Shown: in pieces, positions 1 to 7,530 of the stretch
How positions within the stretch are numbered: position 1 is the first letter of the stretch
Layout of the letters: each line of letters begins with the position of its first letter
Assembly (NCBI GenBank): GCA_034429195.1
Contig: DAOUGQ010000021.1
Coordinates: forward strand, 124,001-188,000
DNA: 64,000 nt
Direction of reading: 5' to 3'
Origin: UBA4782 sp034429195
Lineage (GTDB): Bacteria > Chloroflexota > Anaerolineae > Anaerolineales > Anaerolineaceae
The notes under the pieces: model-generated
The model's database searches: none
Seen by the model: the letters and a program-made list of their open reading frames with translations, nothing else
What the model was told of the DNA's origin: nothing
Made by a program: the position numbers and the translations under genes

Positions 1-563
1 AAGAAGCCTGGGATTTGTCGAATCTTCTCGATCAGTTCTGGTTTTTCAGCAGCAATGCATGCTGCGATCTGTGCCAGGATATACATGCTTGTAATAGAAC
101 GTGTCTGGGCAACACCTTGCTCGCTGGCTACAGAAGCATCCATGATCCGGCTGGTCAATGAACCGATTTCCAACTCAGGAGAGCAGGTGATTACCAGAGG
201 TTCTTTTCCCGTCTTGTTGATATAGCTTTGCATAGCCCGGATCGTTTCTGTGGTTTCACCAGAGCGAGAAGTGGCAATAAGCATGGGATTGTCTTCTGTT
301 ACATAAACTTCAGGATGAAACCATATCTCTGATGCATGAACAGGTCGTGAAATTCGTCCTGTCAATGTCTGCCAGATGATTGAAGCGCTGATGGAAAGAT
401 AATATGCTGAACCACAACCGGTGAAAATAGTCTGCAAGTGCTCTTCTTTGATCCAGTTTTTCAGACTGGATGACATAGTATCAATAAATTGAAAAATGCG
501 TTCCCAGGTGACACCCTGGCTCATGATCTCTTGGTAAGTAAAAGTCCCATTTTCTTTTCCCAT
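1..563 (-). CDS. SIS-domain protein, GlmS/AgaS-like (3' end outside window)
   Basis: The minus-strand frame is open from an ATG at 563 to the window edge (187 codons), so the C-terminal part is missing. The N-terminus (MGKENGTFTYQEIMSQ) resembles the start of sugar-phosphate isomerases and GlmS isomerase domains. It is followed by a SIS-type glycine/serine loop (TGCGSAYYLS, about residue 48) and a second phosphosugar-contacting stretch (ATSRSGETTET, about residue 98). SIS proteins bind phosphosugars and act as aldose/ketose isomerases, deaminases or regulators. Which reaction this one performs cannot be told from the half that is visible. The glutaminase domain of GlmS is absent, so it is not a full glucosamine synthase. 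No neighbour in the window points to a pathway. Confidence 0.8.
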   Translation of the reverse strand, partial: MGKENGTFTYQEIMSQGVTWERIFQFIDTMSSSLKNWIKEEHLQTIFTGCGSAYYLSISASIIWQTLTGRISRPVHASEIWFHPEVYVTEDNPMLIATSRSGETTETIRAMQSYINKTGKEPLVITCSPELEIGSLTSRIMDASVASEQGVAQTRSITSMYILAQIAACIAAEKPELIEKIRQIPGF

Positions 564-639
564 TCAACCTCAATTCTGATATGTTCTTTGATTCAAAAAT
601 ATCAATAGTTTTTGGGGCAATCCAATCAAAATTCTAGAT

Positions 640-1539
640 TTATTTCACCCACGCTTCCAGTGCATAAGCAAGAATTAAGATAATCGTTGCTGCGGATGAT
701 AGAGTAATGATACGCCCCATGGCAGGTGTGTAATGGCTTTCATCGTCATATTTTGCGGCATGTTGTAGCATATTCACCGCCAGCGGGATGGTCAAAAGAA
801 CCAGCAAGGACCAGATGGGGATAGCTTGAAAAATTACACCTGCAACAAGTGCCAGGTATACTATGGTCGTATCCACCAGCATGATACGTAAAGCAGTTGA
901 CTGCCCAAACCGAACGGAGAGAGTGCGTTTTCCTGAGCGAATATCATCATGGTAATCAAATGTATTGCTGACAATGCCAACATTCATGGTGAAAATGCCA
1001 GGAACAAGAGAAACAAGGAAAGGTTCAGCCGCTACCTTTCCAGTAAGCACATACCAGATTCCAAAGACGATCATCGGACCAAACGCCAGGAAGAGTACTG
1101 TTTCACCTAAACCACGATAATTTAGTTTCAGTGGGGGTGAGGTATAAAAGAATACCGCAATCAATCCAATTCCCACCAGGATAAGGACCGGATAACCCAC
1201 CTTGATAAAAACAATCGACCCGGCAGCAAAAGCAATTACCAGGCAGAAGATGATGGCGATCAAGACCTGTTTCAGGCTCACTGTGCCATCGATCAATGGA
1301 CTATCGTGAAATTGCTGCACCTTGTTTCCCAGGTTTCCCTTTTGGAAATCAAAATAATCATCCACAAAATCACTGGCAGAATGTGCCATCACCACGCCAA
1401 TGGTAGCCATGATGAAAATCAGGGTATCGAAAGAGTCTCGTTCATATGCCATGATACCGCCCAGCAGGCATGGCAGGATGCTGACGATCAGGAAAGGCGC
1501 ACGAGCAGCTTTAAACCAGGTAACCAACCATTGCTTCAT
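640..1539 (-). CDS. UbiA-family prenyltransferase, MenA-like
   Basis: Integral membrane protein of 299 aa with about eight hydrophobic helices. Both aspartate-rich motifs that hold Mg2+ and the prenyl diphosphate are intact: D57, D60, D61 and D64 (SDFVDDYFD), and N192, D195, D198, D199 with GK at 203-204 (NTFDYHDDIRSGKRTL). The loop YTSPPLKLNYRGLGE at 132-146 is characteristic of MenA-type 1,4-dihydroxy-2-naphthoate polyprenyltransferases, so a role in menaquinone or another prenylated lipid is likely, but the aromatic acceptor cannot be read from sequence. The start codon lies inside the end of the upstream UbiA paralogue (29-base overlap), which suggests translational coupling. No other menaquinone gene is nearby. 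Confidence 0.85.
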   Translation of the reverse strand: MKQWLVTWFKAARAPFLIVSILPCLLGGIMAYERDSFDTLIFIMATIGVVMAHSASDFVDDYFDFQKGNLGNKVQQFHDSPLIDGTVSLKQVLIAIIFCLVIAFAAGSIVFIKVGYPVLILVGIGLIAVFFYTSPPLKLNYRGLGETVLFLAFGPMIVFGIWYVLTGKVAAEPFLVSLVPGIFTMNVGIVSNTFDYHDDIRSGKRTLSVRFGQSTALRIMLVDTTIVYLALVAGVIFQAIPIWSLLVLLTIPLAVNMLQHAAKYDDESHYTPAMGRIITLSSAATIILILAYALEAWVK

Positions 1540-2449
1540 ACATTATCTCCTGACCACGGGCAGAAATGATCAAGCCTAAAGATATGAACAGGCATGTCAC
1601 AATAAAAACGACCAGCGAGTATACCGTAGCCCATAAATAATCTGCAATCTTTTTCTGTACAAGTAGCCGCCGGTAAAGGATCAATGAAAAAGGAAAGGTC
1701 AATAAACCAAGCAGCGCCCAGGGTGAACAAAATTTAAACGCAACTGCTGCAACCAGACTGATATACGAAAGAATTGATAAAATAAGTACAATCTTTGGTT
1801 TTAAATTAAGAATAATTTCTGAATCTCCTTCCTCAACAATCTTATACCTGGCTCCTTTGAGGTAAGCCACTATGGTCACCAGAAAACCCACCGGTAGAGA
1901 TACCATGACCGGTGCAAGACGGAACTTTTGTGTGATTACAAAATCAACCCCAAGCATACAAAGCGGTCCAAATGTGATAAATACCGTTGGTTCTTTCAAT
2001 CCATGCAGCATAAGCGGAGTAAAAAAGATCGAAATCAGCCCTCCAGCCAGAACCAGCCAGAGGATGGGTGTTCCCAATTGAAAGAAGAAGTAAACCCCAA
2101 TCAAAAGTGCAACAAATAGACAGGAAAACCCAACATAAATTGAATGCTCATTTTTGAATAAACTGCCAATGAATAACGGTTTCCACCCGGCAAAAATCTT
2201 TGAGTGTGCATCACAGCTATCGGTATGATAATGGGTGAAAAAATAGTAAAGGTAATCTGCGCCAGCCTGCCCGAAGAACAGCCCCACTGCCGCCAGCAAC
2301 CAAAATATCCAGTTAATATAGCAGTCAGCATACGCCAGAGATCCTGCCACAATGGCAGGTATGATCGAAGCACTGAAAAGCATGATCTTGATGAATCGAA
2401 TGGGGCGCGAGCGTTCTTCAGAGATTGTTTCTGGAGAGGACATGGTCAT
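1511..2449 (-). CDS. UbiA-like membrane protein with degenerate active site
   Basis: Paralogue of the downstream MenA-like gene. The central block FFTPLMLHGLKEPTVFITFG aligns with YTSPPLKLNYRGLGETVLFL of its neighbour, and the hydrophobic profile is the same. Both catalytic motifs are lost: the first reads GADYLYYFFTHYHTD instead of a DxxDDxxD type, and in the second the neighbour's DYHDD..GK positions are occupied by RYKIV..GD. The protein is therefore probably not an active prenyltransferase on its own and may be a partner or regulatory subunit of the overlapping gene. The longest frame starts at 2506, but ATG 2449 or 2443 (MTMSSPETI) is more natural because the extra residues are not membrane-like. 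Alternatively it is an enzyme with an unusual metal site. Confidence 0.7.
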   Translation of the reverse strand: MTMSSPETISEERSRPIRFIKIMLFSASIIPAIVAGSLAYADCYINWIFWLLAAVGLFFGQAGADYLYYFFTHYHTDSCDAHSKIFAGWKPLFIGSLFKNEHSIYVGFSCLFVALLIGVYFFFQLGTPILWLVLAGGLISIFFTPLMLHGLKEPTVFITFGPLCMLGVDFVITQKFRLAPVMVSLPVGFLVTIVAYLKGARYKIVEEGDSEIILNLKPKIVLILSILSYISLVAAVAFKFCSPWALLGLLTFPFSLILYRRLLVQKKIADYLWATVYSLVVFIVTCLFISLGLIISARGQEIMYEAMVGYLV

Positions 2450-2525
2450 TACCTGTATCCTGTTGGCTTTTGCTTTGATGTACACACAGGAGCATACAGA
2501 AAGCATTGTATATCATTATCATACT

Positions 2526-3488
2526 CTACTCTGAATACATTGCCAGCGTCTGGCGAGCAAAGTCAACCAGACTTACCCTCAGGGCATGCGGTTCGATTAC
2601 TTCGATGCTTCCCCCCAGGCTCAGCAAACGTTTACGAGCATGGTCGAATGACGAAAAGGTAAGGGTAAACCATCGCCAATTATCCAAAGCCTTTTTCTCT
2701 GGGGAGACTTCTTGAAATGAACCAGGAGAAAATACCCAGGCCATATATGGCAACAAAGAAGGTGATACGCGCACTTTACATTGAAATGCCTGCTGATATT
2801 GTTTGTGCTGTTCACACCACTCACGCCAAAAAGACTCCAATTGAAATGCCGGTTGCCTAATAAATCTCTCAGGAAGCAGGTGAACTTGAACGATACTGGC
2901 TACGTTATATACCTTCAATCTCTCCTGGATGGCATAGATCAGGTACCAATCAACAGCTTTTGCCACCAGGGCATACGGAGCAATTTGCACTACCCCTAAA
3001 CCCCCTGATGGCAGCCGGTAATGGATTTGAACAAAGTTCTCTGAACAAATTGCCTGGTAGAGTTGCTGTAGAACCTGAACAGATGCAGGGTGTTTTTCCC
3101 AACTGGTTGAATCTAAAAGAAACCGATGCTGAGTGCTTTCCTCAGGATGTAATTGCCTGGGTAGAGTAGAAGAAAGTTTCAGCAACGCGGATTTCATAGA
3201 TGAACCAATTCCCAGGGCATCCAATGACTCTGGAATACCCAAAGTAAACAGGGCGTTGATCTCGTTTTCAGTAAGGCCTGTCAGGCTGCTGCGAAAATTC
3301 TCCACCAAGGAATAGCCACCTTCTTTCCCTGGCTCACTGGTCACAGGTATTCCAGCAGTGTTCAATGCAATCATATCCCGAATAATGGTGCGTTTAGAAA
3401 CTTCCAGTTCCTTTGCCAACTGGCGGGAGGTCATCTTCCCTTTTGTCTGCAGTAACATAATGAGGGCGATTAAACGATCTGCGCGCAT
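2526..3488 (-). CDS. YafY-type transcriptional regulator (HTH_11 plus WYL domain)
   Basis: 320 aa. Residues 1-55 form a DeoR/HTH_11 winged helix (MTSRQLAKELEVSKRTIIRD), followed by a linker and a WYL ligand-sensing domain in roughly 140-225, then a WCX-like C-terminal segment. Full length for the family. These proteins usually bind palindromes next to their own promoter and control a divergent neighbour. Here the divergent neighbour is a GyrI-like small-molecule-binding protein at 3604 and the shared 115-bp gap contains a long perfect palindrome (3517-3555). Autoregulation and control of the divergent gene are therefore very likely. The inducer is unknown. Confidence 0.88.
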   Translation of the reverse strand: MRADRLIALIMLLQTKGKMTSRQLAKELEVSKRTIIRDMIALNTAGIPVTSEPGKEGGYSLVENFRSSLTGLTENEINALFTLGIPESLDALGIGSSMKSALLKLSSTLPRQLHPEESTQHRFLLDSTSWEKHPASVQVLQQLYQAICSENFVQIHYRLPSGGLGVVQIAPYALVAKAVDWYLIYAIQERLKVYNVASIVQVHLLPERFIRQPAFQLESFWREWCEQHKQYQQAFQCKVRVSPSLLPYMAWVFSPGSFQEVSPEKKALDNWRWFTLTFSSFDHARKRLLSLGGSIEVIEPHALRVSLVDFARQTLAMYSE

Positions 3489-3516
3489 GGAATATCCTTC
3501 TATCAGATATTTTCAG

Positions 3517-3555
3517 AATCGCTAATAGTGACATAAGATGTCACTATTAGCGATT
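3517..3555. promoter_or_regulatory. Palindromic operator between WYL regulator and GyrI-like gene
   Basis: Two perfect 18-base arms (aatcgctaatagtgacat and its reverse complement) separated by the three bases aag. The core TGACAT-aag-ATGTCA matches the type of site bound by YafY/WYL regulators. The site lies 29 bases upstream of the regulator start (3488) and 49 upstream of the GyrI-like start (3604), and its right arm touches a possible -10 (TATACT, 3555-3560) for the plus-strand gene. It is followed by no T-tract, so a terminator is unlikely. Confidence 0.85.
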
Positions 3556-3603
3556 ATACTCTGAATAAACTACAAAAGAATTAACTGGATGAAAGGAAAC
3601 AAT

Positions 3604-4074
3604 ATGGAAAATTCACAAGTAACCCTCGTAACCATACCCGCTCTTCATGTGATCAGCGCCTGGAGCTATAGCACATCACCAGAAGATGAAGCCTGGGAAA
3701 AGTTGAAAGCATTTGCAGAACCATTGGGATTACTGCAGCCCGAAAAAAATCCCATCATCTTTGGATTCAACAATCCCTGCCCCTCTATCGGAAGCCCGAA
3801 TTATGGTTATGAGTTTTGCCTGGTAACGGATCCATCAGTAAAGGCAATTGGAGATTTGAAGGTTAAAGAACTGCCAGGGGGATTATATGCGCGCATGGAA
3901 TTCGATCCAACCGGAACAGATCCTTGCGTGAGCATTCCGGCTGCATGGGAAAGGTTGAATGCATGGTTGGCTGCAAGTAGCTACCAGCAAGGTCAGCATC
4001 AATGGCTTGAAGAACATTCATGTAAAGGAATCCTCCGGGCACTCCTGCTACCGATAGAGAAAACAGGAAAATGA
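3604..4074 (+). CDS. GyrI-like / AraC effector-binding domain protein
   Basis: 156 aa from ATG 3604, chosen over the upstream ATG at 3589 because AAAGGA sits correctly before 3604. The sequence (TIPALHVISAWSYS near the start, FGFNNPCPS in the middle, LPGGLYARMEFD later) fits the stand-alone GyrI-like fold that binds cationic or drug-like small molecules and in some families inhibits gyrase or hydrolyses electrophiles. Single-domain, cytoplasmic, no DNA-binding part. Divergent from the WYL regulator with a shared operator, a pairing often seen in Gram-positive bacteria, so it is probably the regulated target. It ends in a strong terminator. Confidence 0.8.
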   Translation: MENSQVTLVTIPALHVISAWSYSTSPEDEAWEKLKAFAEPLGLLQPEKNPIIFGFNNPCPSIGSPNYGYEFCLVTDPSVKAIGDLKVKELPGGLYARMEFDPTGTDPCVSIPAAWERLNAWLAASSYQQGQHQWLEEHSCKGILRALLLPIEKTGK

Positions 4075-4093
4075 CATAACCATGCTTCACAAG

Positions 4094-4133
4094 AATGAGC
4101 TTCCTCGTTGAATAGGAAGCTCATTTTTAATTT
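4094..4133 (+). terminator. Rho-independent terminator after GyrI-like gene
   Basis: Perfect 12-bp stem (aatgagcttcct / aggaagctcatt, 4094-4105 and 4114-4125) with an 8-base loop, followed by TTTAATTTT. It sits 20 bases after the stop codon at 4074. Confidence 0.88.
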
Positions 4134-4439
4134 TGACAATAAACGCCGTTAGTGCGAAAAACTTTTGAGACGATACGATATTTGACAACAGAACCCATTA
4201 GGCAATACGGAAATCCTGACGAACCATGTTACTCAGCATCATACTAAGCGTCCTTCTCAAAGAGCCCAAAAATTCATGACGGAATTAGCACATGTAGAGA
4301 AGAAAGGGGTCTGTTATTTGCCTTCTTTAGGGATTGAAGAGCTTATCTATTTAAAGGATACATTTTCGATGAGGAATCAGAGATTATTTTGTTGTAAGAT
4401 GAAATGAACGCATGATCGCTGATATTCAAGAGAGGCTTA
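4134..4439. other. Intergenic stretch, no recognisable gene
   Basis: About 300 bases without a convincing gene. A short open stretch in one plus frame (about 4279-4407, containing ELAHVEKKGVCYLPSLGIEE) has protein-like composition but matches nothing I recognise. It could be the tail of a lost gene. TTGACA hexamers occur at 4133-4138 and 4182-4187 without a good -10 partner. Confidence 0.4.
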
Positions 4440-4505
4440 ATGAATGCGAACACTGAACAACCTGCACAGGTTAAAAAACCTGGATTATTTATTGGGCTGG
4501 TCTGA
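4440..4505 (+). other. Displaced 5' end of the methyltransferase gene
   Basis: ATG 4440 follows a good ribosome site (AGAGG at about 4431) and encodes MNANTEQPAQVKKPGLFIGL V before a TGA at 4503. The last codons lead smoothly into the hydrophobic first helix of the next frame (LIIVYLLIPMVLILYGW), which is open from 4502. A single missing base at about 4501-4502 would join the two. This is probably the true start of the ICMT-like gene, separated by a one-base deletion or a sequencing error. Confidence 0.65.
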
Positions 4506-4510
4506 TCATT

Positions 4511-5218
4511 GTGTACTTATTGATCCCCATGGTTTTGATACTTTATGGATGGGGTATACATTGGTGGCAGGCATGGGTCTACTCCTTTCTTGTGGTTCTG
4601 GCTGGCGTCGGGGGACGTTGGTGGGGTGAACGACGGCATCCAGGGTTGCTGCTCGAACGGCAAAATCTTAAAGAGTCTGCGGGTATCAAACCATGGGATG
4701 AACTGCTTTCTCCTTTTATGTCATTGAGTATCTCTTTTCCGATATATATTGTAGCTGGGCTGAACCATCATTTTGGATGGTCAAAGGTGTTCCCGGTGTG
4801 GGTAAATATTCTTGGGTTGTTCCTCGTTGCGTTTAGGTTCATTTTTGCCACCTGTGCGGTAGCAGAAAACTGTTTCTTTTCCAGCATGGTACGCATTCAG
4901 CTGGATCGCGGGCATCAGGTGTGCGACAGTGGTCCATACCGTTTCGTTCGCCATCCAGGGTATGGCGGTAATGCGCTGCCACTGCCAGGCATGGTGATGG
5001 CATTCAGCTCCCTGTGGGCAATCTTGCCAGTTGCAGTAGCACTGGCCATCATCATGATCCGCACCGCGCTGGAAGACCGGCCTTTACAAGCAGAACTGCC
5101 CGGATATACAGAGTACGTAAAACGTGTGCGCTATCGGCTGATACCAGGAATCTGGAGAATCATCGCCAGGGTGCGCGATAATTTATGCAAGAATGGTCTC
5201 CAATTTTCTCACCTGTAA
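4511..5218 (+). CDS. Isoprenylcysteine carboxyl methyltransferase (ICMT)-family membrane protein, 5' end frameshifted
   Basis: Frame open from a GTG at 4511, 235 aa with four to five membrane helices. The C-terminal half carries the ICMT/phospholipid methyltransferase signature: YRFVRHPGYGGNALPLPG near residue 145 and a terminal block ALEDRPLQAELPGYTEYVKR with RYRLIPGIW. Family members methylate isoprenylcysteines, phospholipids or small hydrophobic acceptors with S-adenosylmethionine. The bacterial substrate is generally unknown. GTG 4511 has no ribosome site, whereas the out-of-frame ATG at 4440 has a good one. The functional protein would thus be about 24 residues longer if the frameshift near 4502 is not real. 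Confidence 0.75.
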   Translation: MYLLIPMVLILYGWGIHWWQAWVYSFLVVLAGVGGRWWGERRHPGLLLERQNLKESAGIKPWDELLSPFMSLSISFPIYIVAGLNHHFGWSKVFPVWVNILGLFLVAFRFIFATCAVAENCFFSSMVRIQLDRGHQVCDSGPYRFVRHPGYGGNALPLPGMVMAFSSLWAILPVAVALAIIMIRTALEDRPLQAELPGYTEYVKRVRYRLIPGIWRIIARVRDNLCKNGLQFSHL

Positions 5219-5263
5219 ACATACTTTTGTGTTTTCAGATCAATGGGGAGGAAGGAGAAATCG

Positions 5264-5521
5264 ATGCAAAAGAATCGAAAGGTTTGGCTGTGGATAAGTG
5301 CAGCAGTTTCGATGGTTGTGGGTCTAATTCTTGTATTAAAGGGTAGCGGAGCCGGGTGGTTTCTCATCATTTTGGGGATCGTTGATATCGGCGCTTCAAC
5401 AGATGTGGGTGACAGTCTGGCAGTTAAGCATCCTCTCCTGACCCGGTGGAGCCTGATCATTATCTCATTTTTGCTCATCCTTCTCACAGTCATCATCCTT
5501 AGCGTGATGAATATAAGGTAA
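5264..5521 (+). CDS. Small membrane protein, unknown function
   Basis: 85 aa from ATG 5264, which follows GGAGGAAGGAG by six bases. An ATG at 5243 in the same frame would include the ribosome site itself and is rejected. Hydrophobic helices cover about residues 8-25, 29-41 and 58-80 (VWLWISAAVSMVVGLILVL; SLIIISFLLILLTVIIL). The N-terminus is basic (MQKNRK). No family recognised. It follows the methyltransferase by about 45 bases and may share its transcript. Confidence 0.65.
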   Translation: MQKNRKVWLWISAAVSMVVGLILVLKGSGAGWFLIILGIVDIGASTDVGDSLAVKHPLLTRWSLIIISFLLILLTVIILSVMNIR

Positions 5522-5636
5522 GCCAGTCATCATTGATCTGCATGGATAAATTTTCTCAAATATCCGAGATGATAGAGCATGGCAGTTCTTGCTCTCTTGT
5601 ATAATTCTTTTAAGTTCATACTTTATTGGAGAGATC

Positions 5637-5987
5637 ATGGATCATCAAGCATATTCCCCTGTTAATCCCGTTCAGCCAAAGATAATTTCCTTCCCAGCTT
5701 TAGAAGAAAAATATACCAGGCTTCTGGGTGGACCTCCAGAAACCTCTGGGATGCGGTCGGGGTATGTAGTACTTGCGCCGGAGGAATCCGTTGGCTTTCA
5801 CGATTCCAATGATCATGAAGAGGTCATTATCCCACTTACAGGCACGGGCGAATTGAGATTTGATGGTTTAGATAGCTTACCGGTGCACCCAGGATGTATT
5901 TTGTATAATCCCCCACATACCGGGCATGATGTTGTCAATACCGGTAAAGAATTGCTCAAGTATATTTATATCATTGCGAAAGTGTGA
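5637..5987 (+). CDS. Cupin-domain protein
   Basis: 116 aa from ATG 5637 (GGAGAG four bases upstream). A single small beta-barrel of cupin_2 type: first motif around VGFHDSNDHEEVIIPLTGTG (His and Glu positions present) and second motif around HPGCILYNPPHTGHDVVNTG with a metal-ligand-like His. Cupins of this size bind a metal and act as isomerases, dioxygenases or sensors, but the substrate cannot be inferred. Stands alone between a small membrane protein and dodecin. Confidence 0.8.
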   Translation: MDHQAYSPVNPVQPKIISFPALEEKYTRLLGGPPETSGMRSGYVVLAPEESVGFHDSNDHEEVIIPLTGTGELRFDGLDSLPVHPGCILYNPPHTGHDVVNTGKELLKYIYIIAKV

Positions 5988-6056
5988 GTGATATCTTGAA
6001 ATGACATCCACTGCAATGTAAGATAAGAGTAACTTTTGCATAAAAGGAGTATTCCT

Positions 6057-6263
6057 ATGTCTGTTGCAAAAATTACCGAGATTAAAGCTTCCTCGCCGGT
6101 TAGTTTCGATGATGCGATTAAAGTTGGAGTAGCGCGAGCCCACAAAACCCTGAAAAACGTGGTTTCTGCCTGGATAGAAGATCAGGAAGTTGTCATTGAT
6201 AAATATGGAGAGATATCCGAGTACCGCGTTCACATGAAGATCACATTCATCCTCGAAGACTGA
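6057..6263 (+). CDS. Dodecin (flavin/CoA-binding small protein)
   Basis: 68 aa, the normal dodecin length. Start at ATG 6057 after AAAGGAG. Typical features: N-terminal strand SVAKITEIKASSPVSFDDAI, helix with VARAHKTLKNV, the flavin-stacking tryptophan in VSAWIEDQEVVI, and the ending YRVHMKITFILED. Dodecins form hollow dodecamers that store riboflavin/FAD or FMN, and CoA in bacteria, and buffer free flavin. Located in the cytoplasm. Probably monocistronic, with a weak hairpin after the stop. Confidence 0.92.
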   Translation: MSVAKITEIKASSPVSFDDAIKVGVARAHKTLKNVVSAWIEDQEVVIDKYGEISEYRVHMKITFILED

Positions 6264-6287
6264 TACAGCCATTTATCTGTACTATCA

Positions 6288-6311
6288 GCACAGGTCATTC
6301 CCTGTGCATTT
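6288..6311 (+). terminator. Probable terminator after dodecin gene
   Basis: Stem gcacagg/cctgtgc (6288-6294, 6301-6307) with a six-base loop, followed by ATTTT. Short but correctly placed 25 bases after the stop codon. Confidence 0.5.
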
Positions 6312-6626
6312 TGGCGTTAAGTTGATATTCTTTCCTCCCCCAGAATCTGGTGATTTTGGGGAAGGAGAAATTAACTAAGTAAAATGACACATGCCTTTTC
6401 TTAATATCGCAGAATTTCTGAGAAGTTGAAAAAGGTCTCTCTCAAAACCAGATTGGAGTTTTTCCCTCCCTGAATTTCGAAGAGATTTGGGGAGAGCAGG
6501 GTAGGGCATAAATTGCCTTCAACCCTCACCTGCAGAAACAAAATATTTCTCCTTCTCAATTCTTTTTCCCTTTTTGCTTTATACTAGAGATTGTCTTTCC
6601 TATTCCTTTGAAGCAACAGGTGGTCG
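6312..6626. other. Intergenic stretch with two imperfect palindromes
   Basis: No gene. Two C/G-rich imperfect inverted repeats of similar composition: one at 6332-6367 (ttcctcccccagaatc with gattttggggaaggag) and one at about 6464-6507 (ttttccctccctgaatttcg with gagatttggggagagcaggg). They may be members of a small intergenic repeat family. A -10-like TATACT at 6580-6585 may serve the TerC-like gene at 6627, and AGGTGG precedes its ATG. Confidence 0.45.
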
Positions 6627-7496
6627 ATGGATTGGACAATTCCCGTCATCATTTTACAACTGATCCTTTTAGAGGGGCTGCTTTCTATAGATAACGCTGC
6701 AGTCCTTGGCGCAATGGTGATACATCTGCCGAACGACAAGCCCATAGAATGGCCGAATAGTCTACAAAAAATAGGAGACAGACTGCATTTCCTTCTTGGC
6801 AACCAGCGCACCGCTGCACTGCGCGTGGGTCTCCTGGGCGCTTATGTCGGGCGCGGATTGATGCTTCTCCTTGCCAGCATGATCGTGCATAATCCCTGGC
6901 TCAAGGTCATTGGCGCAATCTACCTGATCCGTCTGGCATTTGAAAACCTCGGCATGGCAGAAGAAAGCGCCGCAGATACCGAAGTAAGAACGGTGAAAGC
7001 CACTTCCTTCTGGGGAATCGTAGTGTCCGTCGAAATTGCTGACCTGGTGTTCAGCCTGGATAATGTTGTGGCAGCCGTCTCCCTTTCTGACAGGCTATGG
7101 GTTGTGATGGTTGGTGTTGCCATTGGTATTTTGTGCATGCGATTTGCTGCTGGGTTGTTCAGTTATGCGGTTGAGCGAGAGCCAGTTTTACGCGAGGCGG
7201 CTTATCTTCTTGTTTTCAATATCGGTGTGGAACTACTGGTGGAAGAATTCGGGCATATCGAGATCAACGATTGGCTTCGCTTTGGCATTTCAATCGGTAC
7301 CATTTTGTTATCCCTGGCATATGCTCACTTCAAGTTCCTTCGAGTTTTTCGCCCAGTGATCCTCTGGGTTGCCCAGGGCTTTGCAAAAATGAACGAGGTA
7401 ATCGATTGGGCTCTTGTGCCCGTATTTGCCATTTTGGGACTCATCAAAAACTTGATTATGAGTTTATTCACAAAATCGTTGCCATCGGAAAAATAA
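6627..7496 (+). CDS. TerC-family integral membrane protein (YkoY/YceF-like)
   Basis: 289 aa with seven to nine hydrophobic helices. The two family motifs with conserved acidic residues are present: EGLLSIDNAAVLGAMV at about residues 14-29 and ADLVFSLDNVVAAV at about 137-150. TerC proteins are linked to tellurite tolerance and, more generally, to export or metalation with Mn2+ at the cytoplasmic membrane. A manganese-exporter role is known for relatives but is only an inference here. Length and motifs are complete. It is monocistronic and converges on the GNAT gene with a shared bidirectional terminator. Confidence 0.87.
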   Translation: MDWTIPVIILQLILLEGLLSIDNAAVLGAMVIHLPNDKPIEWPNSLQKIGDRLHFLLGNQRTAALRVGLLGAYVGRGLMLLLASMIVHNPWLKVIGAIYLIRLAFENLGMAEESAADTEVRTVKATSFWGIVVSVEIADLVFSLDNVVAAVSLSDRLWVVMVGVAIGILCMRFAAGLFSYAVEREPVLREAAYLLVFNIGVELLVEEFGHIEINDWLRFGISIGTILLSLAYAHFKFLRVFRPVILWVAQGFAKMNEVIDWALVPVFAILGLIKNLIMSLFTKSLPSEK

Positions 7497-7501
7497 AGAA
7501 A

Positions 7502-7526
7502 ATCCCCGGAGAAAATCTCCGGGGAT
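7502..7526. terminator. Bidirectional terminator between TerC-like and GNAT genes
   Basis: Eleven-base stem (atccccggaga / tctccggggat) with a three-base loop. A-run on the left and ATTTT on the right give U-tracts in both directions. It lies between two convergent stops (7496 and 7531). Confidence 0.9.
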
Positions 7527-7530
7527 CATT

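Noticed and set aside
2204..2662. 152-codon plus-strand frame
   Set aside because: Overlaps the UbiA-like and WYL regulator genes, which are supported by motif conservation; low-complexity His/Cys-rich translation.
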